Shown one piece after another: positions 26,724 through 34,047 of a stretch of DNA of 64,000 nt. The notes beneath the pieces are model-generated. The model made no database searches. It was not told the origin of the DNA and saw only the letters and a program-made list of their open reading frames with translations. The stretch comes from DASPHG01 sp963748315 (GTDB lineage: Bacteria; Actinomycetota; Thermoleophilia; Solirubrobacterales; Thermoleophilaceae): assembly GCA_963748315.1 (NCBI GenBank), contig CAVVIK010000006.1:310001-374000 (forward strand). The letters run 5' to 3'. A program made the position numbers and the translations under genes. Position 1 is the stretch's first letter. Every line of letters begins with the position of its first letter.

Positions 26724-27403
26724 TCGGCCTGCCGCACGTCCACCATCGCCTGACCGACTCGACCAACGAGCGGGCGAAGGAGCTGGCGCTCGCCGGCGCG
26801 CCGCACGGGACGCTGGTCACGGCCGACGAGCAGACCGCGGGGCGCGGGCGACAGGGGCGAACGTGGAGCGCGGCCCCGGGGGAGGCGCTGCTTCTGTCCC
26901 TCGTGCTCCGCTCGCTCGACGAGCTTCTGCCGCTCCGGGCGGCGGTGGCCGTCGCCCAGAGCATCCCGGTCCCCGCTCAGATCAAGTGGCCGAACGACGT
27001 GTGGATCGAGGGCAAGAAGGTCTCGGGAATCCTCGTGGAGGGGCGGCCGCAGGAGGGCTGGGCCGTGCTCGGGATCGGGCTGAACGTGGCGACGCGCTCG
27101 TTTCCAGACGAGCTGTCCGAGATCGCGACGTCGCTGGCACTGGAGGGTGTCTCGCTGTCACGCGAGGAGGTGCTCGAGGCGCTGCTGGCGTCCCTGGACC
27201 GGCTGCTATCCGCGGACGGCGCCGCCATCCTCGCTGCATGGCGGGAACGCGACGCTCTCCTCGGCGCCCCGGTTGAGTGGAACGGAGGGCGGGGTAGGGC
27301 AGTGGGCATCACGGATGCCGGCGCCCTGCGGGTCGAGACGGACGCCGGCATCGTCGAGCTGGACGCCGGCGAGGTCCATCTCGAGCCGATGACTCCGCCC
27401 TGA
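26720..27403 (+). CDS. birA: Biotin--[acetyl-CoA-carboxylase] ligase
   Basis: A 227-residue biotin protein ligase of the short class lacking the DNA-binding helix-turn-helix. It has the biotinyl-AMP loop GRGRQGRTW near 42-50, KWPNDVWIEGKKVSGIL, VLGIGLNV and a C-terminal SH3-like domain (GRGRAVGITDAGALRVET). It attaches biotin to acyl-CoA carboxylases. It lacks the regulatory domain, so it cannot act as a repressor itself. Its stop lies one base before a repeated intergenic element. Confidence 0.92.
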   Translation: MIGLPHVHHRLTDSTNERAKELALAGAPHGTLVTADEQTAGRGRQGRTWSAAPGEALLLSLVLRSLDELLPLRAAVAVAQSIPVPAQIKWPNDVWIEGKKVSGILVEGRPQEGWAVLGIGLNVATRSFPDELSEIATSLALEGVSLSREEVLEALLASLDRLLSADGAAILAAWRERDALLGAPVEWNGGRGRAVGITDAGALRVETDAGIVELDAGEVHLEPMTPP

Positions 27404-27462
27404 GCCCCGCATATCGCGGGCTAGGAGCGGAACGGTCTCGGAAACCGGCTCCCTACCCAGCC
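27404..27462. repeat. Two-block intergenic element, copy 1
   Basis: This fills exactly the gap between the convergent birA and helicase genes. Block A, CGCATATCGCGGG at about 27408-27420, folds on the minus strand as CCCGC/GCGGG around GATAT. Block B, GGCTCCCTACCCAGCC, is at 27447-27462. Both blocks recur in the same order and strand at 56136-56204. Between them, GGAGC-GG and CCGGCTCC form a hairpin and the sequence TAGGAGCGGAACGGTCTC resembles 29983-30009. Confidence 0.6.
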
Positions 27463-29967
27463 TCAGGCGGCTTCGGTCTCCTCGTCCTTCTGAGGCTCGT
27501 CGTCCGTCTCGGGCGCCTCGACCTCCGGCGTCTCGTCGACCGCCTTGACCTTTTGCGGCTTCCCGTTCTGCGGATCCTGCGTCTGCTTGCGGCCGCGGCG
27601 GCGGCCCCCGCGGCGGCGGCGGCCCTTCGGGAAGTTGCGCAAGAGCTCGCGCGCGATCGCCGACGGCTTGCGGGCCATCCGGGCGCGCGCGCCGTTGATC
27701 ACGTCAGCGGCCTCGGGCGTGTGCGCGAGCGCGGCGGCGAGCAGTGCCGTCGCGAGCCGGCGGTCGTGCTTGCGGGCCGCGTGCACGAGCCGGCGCGCGT
27801 TGCGCGCGTGCGCGCCGCCTGACGAGTTGACGAGGAGGCCGAGCAGACGCTTGGTCTCGGGCCAGCGCTGCACCGCGTACTCCTCGTGCACCTCGCGCGT
27901 GTATTCCGCCAGATGCCATATCCAGTTCGCCGCCTGGTCGCGGCGGCCGATCGGCTTCTCCGCGAGCGCCTGCAGCAGCACCTTGACGCCCTCGCGCCGC
28001 TCGTCGCGCGACCAGCCGCCGACGATCTCGACCGCCTCGTCGAACGCCTCCGCGTCGCGCGAGGCGGCGATCTCCTGAAGCGCGCGGATCCGCAGCTGCG
28101 AGTTGCGGTTGCGCTGGAGGCAGGTCACGAGGAACGCGCGGCGGAGCTCGCCGGTCGAGTCGAAGTGGAGCATCGCCTTCGCGCGCCTCCAGTTGTTGGA
28201 CGCGACGCGTGCGCCCGCGAGCTGCGCCCACACGTGCTGCTCGCCCCAGTGCAGGTTCTCGACGGCGATCCGCCAGAGCTCGCGCTCGAAGACGAGCCGC
28301 CGCCGCTCGAGCTCGTCGGACACCGGCAGCACCCGGCGCTCGACGCGCAGGCGCCGCCCGCGGCCGCGGCGAACCGGCCCGACGACGATCGCGCCGCCGC
28401 GGTAGACGTCGCGGCCGAGCAGCGAGTGAAGCGTTACGACGGGGTCGTCGTGCGTGGTCGCGGGGTGGACGAAGTCGACGACGATGCCGGCCTCCTTGCC
28501 CGGGTTGCGGCGGGTGACGCGGCCGACACGCTGCTGGTAGACGCGCTTGGACGCCGTCGGCGCAAGATGCATGCAGACCGTCGCGCGCGGTGAGTTCCAG
28601 CCCTCCGCGAGCAGCATCGCGTTGACGAGTACGTCGACCTCGCCGCGCTCATAGCCCGCGAGGATGCGCGTCAGCTCGCGCTTGGGCGTCTCCCCCGAGA
28701 CAGCTTTCGCCTTGATGCCGGCGTCCTGGAACGCCTTCGCCACGTTGTTCGCATGCTTCACGCCCGCGGAGTAGACGACGCCTGGCAGGTCCTTGAAGCG
28801 AACCCGGTAGAGGTCCGCGACAGCGGCGTTGAACGGGCCCTGATCGAGGAGGGCGGCCAGCTCTTCCTGGTCGAAGTCCTGGTCCACCTCGCCCTTGCGG
28901 AGCGGCACGTTCGCGATCGTGCGGACACCGACTCCGGGCGGTATGCGCACGCAGCGCAACGGCGCGATCACGCCGCGGCGTGCGGCCTGGGCGAGGTCGA
29001 AGCGTGAGGTCTGAGTCGGGAAGAGGTCGGTGACGTGCCGCGCGATCAGCGCGCCCGTGGCAGTCATGCCGATGAACACCGGGCCGAGCCACTTGCGAAT
29101 CGCAGCGCTCGTCTTCTCGCCGAGCGCGGTGTGCGCCTCGTCGCAGATGACGATCGTGTACGCGTCCGAGATGTTGCCCGCGTTGCGGACGAACCACTGG
29201 TACGTCTCGATCGTCACCGGGCCGTTGGCGCGCGGCTCCTTGCCGTCCTTCAACAGCGGCGCGCTGGCGCGCTTCTTGTAGCCGCGGTCCTTGAGCTCGC
29301 CATTGAACTGGTCGACGAGGTTGCGGCGGTGGGTGAGGATCAGGATGCCGCCGGTGCGCGAGGCCTCGACGAAGCCCATGGCCGCGACGGTCTTGCCCGC
29401 ACCCGTCGCGTGCTCGAACCAGAAGCGACGTGAGGCGCCCGGATCCTCGGGCTGCTCGGGGAGCTGCTCCTCCTCGTCGATTTCCTCCTGCTCGGCCGCT
29501 GGATCCCAGTCGACGGGCTCGTCGTCCTCGGCGATCTCCTCGTCGCCCTCGAGCTCCTCCTCGCCCGACGGGAGTTCCTCGACCGCAACCTTGCCGTTGC
29601 CGTTCGTCCCGTTCTTGCCGTTCTGGATCTCGGCCAGCAGCGCGATCAGGGTGCCCGAGAGGGCGTCGACCTGGTGCGCGTTGAGCGTCGTCCCGTCCGC
29701 GAGATGCGGCTCATCGTCGGAGAGCAGCCGCTCGAGGCCCAGCATCAGCGCGTATTCGCGCCGCCACTCGACCGACGGCGCCTCGCGGCCGGCGTCGATC
29801 TCGGCGAGCGCGTCGTCCAGCGCGCGGCGGCGAGCCGTTCCGGGCGCGAGCACCTCGTCGCGCTCCTCGCCCTCGTGCACGAAGGACTCGAGCGTGAACT
29901 CCTCCGCGCGCCGGAGATCGGCGTCGTCTACGGACGGTTGCACGTCTACAGAAGTGCTTTCAGCCAT
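27463..29967 (-). CDS. SF2 DEAH-type helicase with acidic insertion
   Basis: An 834-residue superfamily-2 helicase of the type III restriction/XPB-like group. Motif I ATGAGKT is at 187-193, motif II DEAH at 276-279, motif III TAT at 302-304 and motif VI QQRVGRVTRR near 480; the second RecA domain includes VNAMLLAEGWNSPRATV. Unusual features: a low-complexity region at about 117-178 rich in Glu and Asp separates the NAHQxDAL segment from motif I; helices resembling repeats fill about 560-760; a very basic stretch (KGRRRRGGRRRGRK) is followed by an acidic tail. No nuclease or methylase is adjacent, so restriction is unlikely; RNA or DNA remodelling is possible. Confidence 0.85.
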   Translation of the reverse strand: MAESTSVDVQPSVDDADLRRAEEFTLESFVHEGEERDEVLAPGTARRRALDDALAEIDAGREAPSVEWRREYALMLGLERLLSDDEPHLADGTTLNAHQVDALSGTLIALLAEIQNGKNGTNGNGKVAVEELPSGEEELEGDEEIAEDDEPVDWDPAAEQEEIDEEEQLPEQPEDPGASRRFWFEHATGAGKTVAAMGFVEASRTGGILILTHRRNLVDQFNGELKDRGYKKRASAPLLKDGKEPRANGPVTIETYQWFVRNAGNISDAYTIVICDEAHTALGEKTSAAIRKWLGPVFIGMTATGALIARHVTDLFPTQTSRFDLAQAARRGVIAPLRCVRIPPGVGVRTIANVPLRKGEVDQDFDQEELAALLDQGPFNAAVADLYRVRFKDLPGVVYSAGVKHANNVAKAFQDAGIKAKAVSGETPKRELTRILAGYERGEVDVLVNAMLLAEGWNSPRATVCMHLAPTASKRVYQQRVGRVTRRNPGKEAGIVVDFVHPATTHDDPVVTLHSLLGRDVYRGGAIVVGPVRRGRGRRLRVERRVLPVSDELERRRLVFERELWRIAVENLHWGEQHVWAQLAGARVASNNWRRAKAMLHFDSTGELRRAFLVTCLQRNRNSQLRIRALQEIAASRDAEAFDEAVEIVGGWSRDERREGVKVLLQALAEKPIGRRDQAANWIWHLAEYTREVHEEYAVQRWPETKRLLGLLVNSSGGAHARNARRLVHAARKHDRRLATALLAAALAHTPEAADVINGARARMARKPSAIARELLRNFPKGRRRRGGRRRGRKQTQDPQNGKPQKVKAVDETPEVEAPETDDEPQKDEETEAA

Positions 29968-30182
29968 GCGGCTCTAGGTCGTTAGGAGAGAGGAACGGTC
30001 TCTGACCGGGTGGCGAACGGCCACTACCGGCAGCTACGCGTCCCGTACAGGTCGCCGTCTCGAGCGAGTCGGCGGCGGGGCTCCCGGCTTTGCCTCAAGG
30101 CCGAGAGCAAGGCCAGAATAGCACCCAAAGCGACCAATGGCGCTCCCGGATGGGGCAGCACTGTTATGCCACCCTTCGCGCC
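29968..30182. other. Divergent intergenic region between helicase and tlpA-like genes
   Basis: About 215 bases without a credible gene. TAGGAGAGAGGAACGGTCTC at 29983-30002, continuing TGACCGG, resembles the middle of the repeat element at the other end of the helicase gene (27422-27448). GGCTTTGCCTCAAGGCCG and neighbouring GGCC/GCC runs at 30090-30115 can pair. The region must hold promoters for both divergent genes; a candidate minus-ten-like AGAATAG is at 30115-30121. I could not match it to a known riboswitch. Confidence 0.45.
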
Positions 30183-30719
30183 GTGCTTCGCCTGCTCCCC
30201 ATTCTCGCGGTGCTGGTCGCGCTCGCCGGCTGCGGCGCCGACGACCCGGAGAGCACGCCCGCCGACCCGGCCCAGTTCAAGGGCGCGCCGGCCCCGATCG
30301 CAGCTCTTCATGCGCAGCAGAGCGAGCTGCTCGACGGCGGGGCGGACGCGTTCAAGGCACAGCTCGAGAAGCTCAAGGGCCATCCGATCGTGGTGAACAA
30401 GTGGGCGTCGTGGTGCGCTCCCTGCCGGCAGGAGTTCCCGTACTTCCAGCGGCAGGCGGCCAGGTTCGCCAAGAAGGTCGCGTTCATCGGTGTCGACGGG
30501 AACGACAACGACGACAACGCGCGCCGGTTCCTCGAGGAATACCCCGTGCCGTATCCGAGCTACAAGGACCCATCGCTCGAGATCTCCGACATGCTGGAGG
30601 GGATCGCGTTCCCGACGACCGCGTTCTACGACTCGAAGGGCGAGTTGGCCTACTCGAAGCAGGGCGCATACGCGTCCGAGGCGGACCTGGTCGACGACAT
30701 CGAGCGCTACGCGCGCTAG
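30183..30719 (+). CDS. TlpA-like thioredoxin-fold lipoprotein
   Basis: A 178-residue exported thiol oxidoreductase. The GTG start gives a short lipoprotein signal LLPILAVLVALAGCG with the lipobox Cys near residue 17. The thioredoxin domain has NKWASWCAPCRQEFPYFQ with the CAPC redox pair, VAFIGVDGNDNDDNARRFL and the cis-Pro region FPTTAFYDSKG. It could reduce apocytochrome c or other extracytoplasmic cysteines, which would fit the ccm genes earlier in the window, though it is not linked to them. An ATG at 30150 is an alternative start. Confidence 0.85.
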   Translation: MLRLLPILAVLVALAGCGADDPESTPADPAQFKGAPAPIAALHAQQSELLDGGADAFKAQLEKLKGHPIVVNKWASWCAPCRQEFPYFQRQAARFAKKVAFIGVDGNDNDDNARRFLEEYPVPYPSYKDPSLEISDMLEGIAFPTTAFYDSKGELAYSKQGAYASEADLVDDIERYAR

Positions 30720-31144
30720 TGGAAGTCCGGCAGGCCCGCGACCGCTACGAGATCGATCAGGCGCTGGCCCTGCGCGAACAGGTCTTCTGCGTGGAGCAGG
30801 GAGTCCCGCTCGCGGCGGACCAGGACGGGCTCGACGATGTGGCGATCCAGGTAGTCGCGATCGAGTCAGGCCGTGTGATCGGCACGTGTCGCGTCCTGGT
30901 CGAGGATCGCATCGGCCGCCTCGGCCGGATGGCGGTCGAGGCCCCCGCACGCGGCCGCGGCGTCGGAGCGGCGATACTGGCCGCCGCCGAGCAGTCCGCA
31001 CGCGACGCCGGCGCCAGTCTCATGCGGCTACACGCGCAACGCTACGTCGAGGACCTGTACGCGGCCGCGGGCTACCGCCCGTACGGCGAGCCGTTCGTGG
31101 AAGAGGGGATCCCACACGTGAGCATGGAGAAGCCGCTTGCCTGA
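30719..31144 (+). CDS. GNAT-family acetyltransferase (ElaA-like)
   Basis: A 141-residue single-domain GNAT. The opening YEIDQALALREQVFCVEQGV resembles the ElaA/YjcF group. The acetyl-CoA loop is RMAVEAPARGRGVGAAILAA near 67-86, and the C-terminal strand pattern YAAAGYRPYGEPFVEEGIPH is typical of the family. The GTG start overlaps the TAG of the previous gene (TAGTG), and the 3' end overlaps galT by eight bases. The substrate is unknown. Confidence 0.85.
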   Translation: MEVRQARDRYEIDQALALREQVFCVEQGVPLAADQDGLDDVAIQVVAIESGRVIGTCRVLVEDRIGRLGRMAVEAPARGRGVGAAILAAAEQSARDAGASLMRLHAQRYVEDLYAAAGYRPYGEPFVEEGIPHVSMEKPLA

Positions 31145-32150
31145 GCTGCGACTCGACCCGCTGTCGGGACTGCGCACGATCGTCGCCGGTGAGCGCGCCG
31201 GCCGCCCGGGCGGCGAGTTCAAGGTGGAGCCGCGACCGCCGCTGGACGCGGACGGGGATCCGTTCCTCGAGGGCCACGAGGAGCGCACACCGCCCGAGGT
31301 CCACGCGCTGCGGCCCGGTGGCGGTCCGCCCGACTCGCCGGGATGGCTCGTCCGGGTGGTGCCGAACCTCTATCCGGCGCTCGGCGACGCCGAGTCCGGC
31401 TCGGCCGCTCCGCCCGACCCGCTCGCGGAGGGGCGCGGCCATCCCGAGTTGTTCTCAGCGCGTCCCGCCGTCGGCGCACACGAGGTGATCGTGAACACAC
31501 CTGAGGCGCTCGGGTCGCTGGCGGAGCTCGAGCTGGGGCAGCTCGAGACGGCGATGGGCGTGTGGCGTGAGCGGATGCGGCTGCACGGAAGCGATGCCGA
31601 GTACGTCCACGTGATCGTCAACGAGGGGCGGGAGGCGGGAGCGTCGCTGCCGCATACGCATGCGCAGCTCTACGCACTTCGATTCGTACCGGCTGCCGTC
31701 GCACGCGAGCGCGAACGATTCACCGCGTGGTACGAGCGCACGCAGGGCCGCAACCTGGTCGAGGACCTCGTGCAGGAGGAGGTGCGGCTGCGCGACCGCG
31801 TGGTCGCTGTCGACGAGGAAGCGGTCGCGCTGTCGCCATACGCCGCGCGCGTGCCCTTCCAGATCCAGATCGTGCCGCGCCGGCCGCGCGCGCGGTTCGA
31901 GGACGATGGTCCGCTCGCTGCCGCGATCCTGCTCGACGTTCTGCACCGCCTCGAGGCGGTGCTCGGGGCCCTGCCGCCGTTCAACCTGTGGGTGCGCACC
32001 GCTCCCCGCGGCACGGACAACTTCTGCTGGCGGATCGATCTCCTTCCCCGACTCGCGCAGCTCGCGGGGCTCGAGCTCGGCGCCGGGCTGAACCTCAACA
32101 TCGTCCCGCCGGAACTCGCCGCGCAGCGACTGCGCGACGCGTCCGTGTAG
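31137..32150 (+). CDS. galT: Galactose-1-phosphate uridylyltransferase-like protein
   Basis: A 337-residue HIT-superfamily nucleotidyltransferase. The N-terminal half has WLVRVVPNLYPAL. The catalytic centre reads NEGREAGASLPHTHAQLYAL, with the HxH nucleophile His, and the second half shows PFQIQIVPRRPRARFED. GalT transfers UMP between glucose and galactose 1-phosphates; some members are ADP-sugar or other phosphorylases, and the PHTHAQ variant fits both. The start is TTG inside the GNAT gene end. No galK or galE gene is nearby, so a role in the Leloir pathway is unproven. Confidence 0.82.
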   Translation: MPELRLDPLSGLRTIVAGERAGRPGGEFKVEPRPPLDADGDPFLEGHEERTPPEVHALRPGGGPPDSPGWLVRVVPNLYPALGDAESGSAAPPDPLAEGRGHPELFSARPAVGAHEVIVNTPEALGSLAELELGQLETAMGVWRERMRLHGSDAEYVHVIVNEGREAGASLPHTHAQLYALRFVPAAVARERERFTAWYERTQGRNLVEDLVQEEVRLRDRVVAVDEEAVALSPYAARVPFQIQIVPRRPRARFEDDGPLAAAILLDVLHRLEAVLGALPPFNLWVRTAPRGTDNFCWRIDLLPRLAQLAGLELGAGLNLNIVPPELAAQRLRDASV

Positions 32151-32162
32151 CTTGCGGCCGCC

Positions 32163-32774
32163 GTGCCGCCGTCAGAGAGACCGATTCCCCAGTTCATCGC
32201 CGAGCCGCCGCAGGAGGCGCTCCCCTACGGCCGCTGGGCCGAGGCGCTCGCGGGACGCTTCGGTGCGGCGTTCGGAGAGATCCACTCCGACGACGACCTC
32301 GGCGAGTTGGGCGAGGTGCGCTGGTACCCCGACCGGAGCTGGGAGGGCCGCACCTACTTCCCCGCCAGCGCGACGACCACGACCGGGTACGAGGTGTTCG
32401 GATACGTGTCGTTCACACGCGAGCACGAGGGGGCCGAAGCGACCGCCTTCTACGCCGTCGCCGACTACACCGACGAGACCGCGGAGGCGAACCCGGACTG
32501 GAAGCTCGACCTCTCCGACGAGGAGATCGGCCCGTGGCGGGGGCCGGAGGGCCGCCGCGGCGTCGTGACGCTCGTGTGGGGCGTCGCCCTCGTGCCGCAC
32601 GGGGCCGTCGCGACCACCGAGCTCGGCCCCACCACGACCGACCAGTGCATCCTCGTCGAGGACCGCTTTACGCTTCTCTCGCTCGACAACTACACGGGCG
32701 ACTACATCGAGGTGAAGCTGTGGGGCGAGGGCGGCGCGGAGCTGGCGGCGGAGTCGCTGTACGAAGAGGACTGA
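32163..32774 (+). CDS. Hypothetical protein
   Basis: A 203-residue soluble acidic protein with no signal or membrane segment and no motif I recognise. It is rich in Trp, Tyr and short beta-strand-like runs (GEVRWYPDRSWEGRTYFPAS, VTLVWGVALVPHG), with an aspartate-rich segment DWKLDLSDEEIG. The GTG start lies 12 bases after galT, so it is likely co-transcribed with it. The stop overlaps a CTG that appears to start the following lipoprotein gene. I see no basis for a function. Confidence 0.7.
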   Translation: MPPSERPIPQFIAEPPQEALPYGRWAEALAGRFGAAFGEIHSDDDLGELGEVRWYPDRSWEGRTYFPASATTTTGYEVFGYVSFTREHEGAEATAFYAVADYTDETAEANPDWKLDLSDEEIGPWRGPEGRRGVVTLVWGVALVPHGAVATTELGPTTTDQCILVEDRFTLLSLDNYTGDYIEVKLWGEGGAELAAESLYEED

Positions 32775-33304
32775 GCCTGGCGAGGTCTCTTCTCGCGGCC
32801 GCGTTCATCTTTGGGGTCATCGCCAGTGGCTGCGGTGACGACGACGAGACGAGCGAAGAGCCGGCGCGAGAGACGCAACTCACCCCGTCGCGAAGCTCGG
32901 AGCGCGCGTCGCGCGCGCACGTCGAGGTGTCGGTGGCTCCCGCGACGGGCGGACGGATGACCGTCATCCGTGCCACGTTCGAAAGCGGAGTTCGACTCGG
33001 CAAGACGATGGGCGAGCGCCGCCGTGGCTACTACGTAGTCGCGAAGCGCCGCAAAGGGATGGCCGGCTGCGTGCAGCACCGTGAGGCGTACGTCGACAGC
33101 GGACGAGCCGGGCAGAGCGTCGTGGCGAGGATCGACCCGCGGCGCGGAAAGGGCGGCGACCTCGGCTGGTGCCCTGGGCTATTCCGCGGCGTCCTCCACT
33201 ACTACGACGGCTTCGCCTGCCCGCGGGCCGGGCGCTGCGACGTGCCTGCGGGATTCGAGAACCTCAACCGCGTGGTCGCGAGATTCCCCTTCCGAATCGA
33301 CTGA
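32771..33304 (+). CDS. Putative lipoprotein of unknown function (CTG start)
   Basis: About 177 residues. The N-terminal LARSLLAAAFIFGVIASGCG is a lipoprotein signal with the lipobox Cys at about 21, followed by an acidic linker DDDETSEEPA and a basic/beta domain with four later cysteines (GCVQH, WCPG, FACPRAGRC). No ATG, GTG or TTG precedes the signal; CTG at 32771 overlaps the previous stop as CTGA, the same arrangement as hemA-hemC, and a second CTG is at 32777. The function is not recognisable. Confidence 0.7.
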   Translation: MSLARSLLAAAFIFGVIASGCGDDDETSEEPARETQLTPSRSSERASRAHVEVSVAPATGGRMTVIRATFESGVRLGKTMGERRRGYYVVAKRRKGMAGCVQHREAYVDSGRAGQSVVARIDPRRGKGGDLGWCPGLFRGVLHYYDGFACPRAGRCDVPAGFENLNRVVARFPFRID

Positions 33305-33305
33305 G

Positions 33306-33326
33306 TGCCCCCGGCGTGATTCGAAC
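33306..33326 (-). repeat. Duplicate of the tRNA-Arg 3' end
   Basis: The 21 bases at 33306-33326 match the 3' end of the tRNA at 33384-33404 except for two adjacent bases (acceptor strand plus T-loop). The rest of a tRNA is missing here. It may be a remnant of duplication or of integration at the tRNA 3' end; no integrase is nearby. Confidence 0.6.
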
Positions 33327-33383
33327 AGGATGTGAGCCGGGACGGCGAACGACGTCGCAGGTTCGCGTTCCTGACTGGCTTGA

Positions 33384-33456
33384 TGCCCCCGGCAGGATTC
33401 GAACCTGCGACACCAGGTTTAGGAAACCTGTGCTCTATCCCCTGAGCTACGGGGGC
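33384..33456 (-). tRNA. tRNA-Arg (anticodon CCT)
   Basis: The minus strand folds as a complete cloverleaf. The acceptor GCCCCCG (33450-33456) pairs with CGGGGGC, discriminator A. The D arm is GCTC...GAGC. The anticodon stem CAGGT/ACCTG holds loop TTCCTAA, anticodon CCT, reading AGG codons. The T arm is CAGG-TTCGAAT-CCTG. There is no long variable arm and CCA is not encoded. AGG is rare in a genome of this composition. Confidence 0.95.
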
Positions 33457-33478
33457 GGAGTGGCAAGCGTAGACAGCG

Positions 33479-33943
33479 CTACCAGGCGCCGTCGTTGCAG
33501 CCGCCGACGTCGTCGACGCTTCCGGCCTCGCAGGTGCGGTCCTCGGGGCCGCTCGCTTCCTTGACGATCGTGAACACGTGGTTGTGGCCGTCCGTCATGG
33601 CCTTGGAGACGGCCCTGACGGTGACCGTGTAGCGCGTCGTCGCCGACCCGCGGTCGACGTACACCTCGCCAGGATTCTCGCCCCAGACCACACCCGGCGG
33701 CGGCTCCTGCTCGGTCGGCTCGTCGCAGAGGGTGTAGTCCTCGGTGGAGGTGAAGCACGCGTGGACCTTCCACAGCAGGCTGCGAGCGTTCGACTTCGCT
33801 TCCGAGTCCATGGCGGACTCGTCTCCGCCGACGAAAACCGCGTACGCGGACGCGGCGAGGATGCCGAGGATCGCGCACACCGCCACCACCTCGAGCAGGG
33901 TGAGACCGTCCTCACGACGACGGATGCGGTGGGCGAAGGTCAT
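33479..33943 (-). CDS. Type IV pilin/pseudopilin-like protein
   Basis: A 154-residue protein with a class III signal: a basic leader FAHRIRRREDG, cleavage after Gly, then LTLLEVVAVCAILGILAASA with Glu at +5 of the mature protein and a hydrophobic helix. This is the prepilin N-methylation motif. The rest is a small beta domain with four cysteines (CFTS, TLCDE, RTCEA, GGCND), probably two disulfides. No pilus assembly ATPase or peptidase is nearby, so it is an orphan in this window. The ATG at 33943 is chosen; the longer frame adds a non-pilin leader. Confidence 0.85.
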   Translation of the reverse strand: MTFAHRIRRREDGLTLLEVVAVCAILGILAASAYAVFVGGDESAMDSEAKSNARSLLWKVHACFTSTEDYTLCDEPTEQEPPPGVVWGENPGEVYVDRGSATTRYTVTVRAVSKAMTDGHNHVFTIVKEASGPEDRTCEAGSVDDVGGCNDGAW

Positions 33944-34047
33944 GGGGTCGTTTAGAAGGGTTTGCTCCCATTCGCCGTATCGGCGGGCGTTCCTAGGCGC
34001 TGTAGCGGGTGCAAACGCCTCTGGACGCGCAGATAACCTCGCGATTC

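Noticed and set aside
27463..29967. The SF2 helicase read as a type III restriction subunit
   Set aside because: No methyltransferase gene or nuclease domain is present and the neighbours are housekeeping genes.
30011..30182. The leader of the TlpA-like gene considered as a riboswitch
   Set aside because: It has several GC hairpins but I could not match conserved cores of cobalamin, TPP, ydaO or other known classes.
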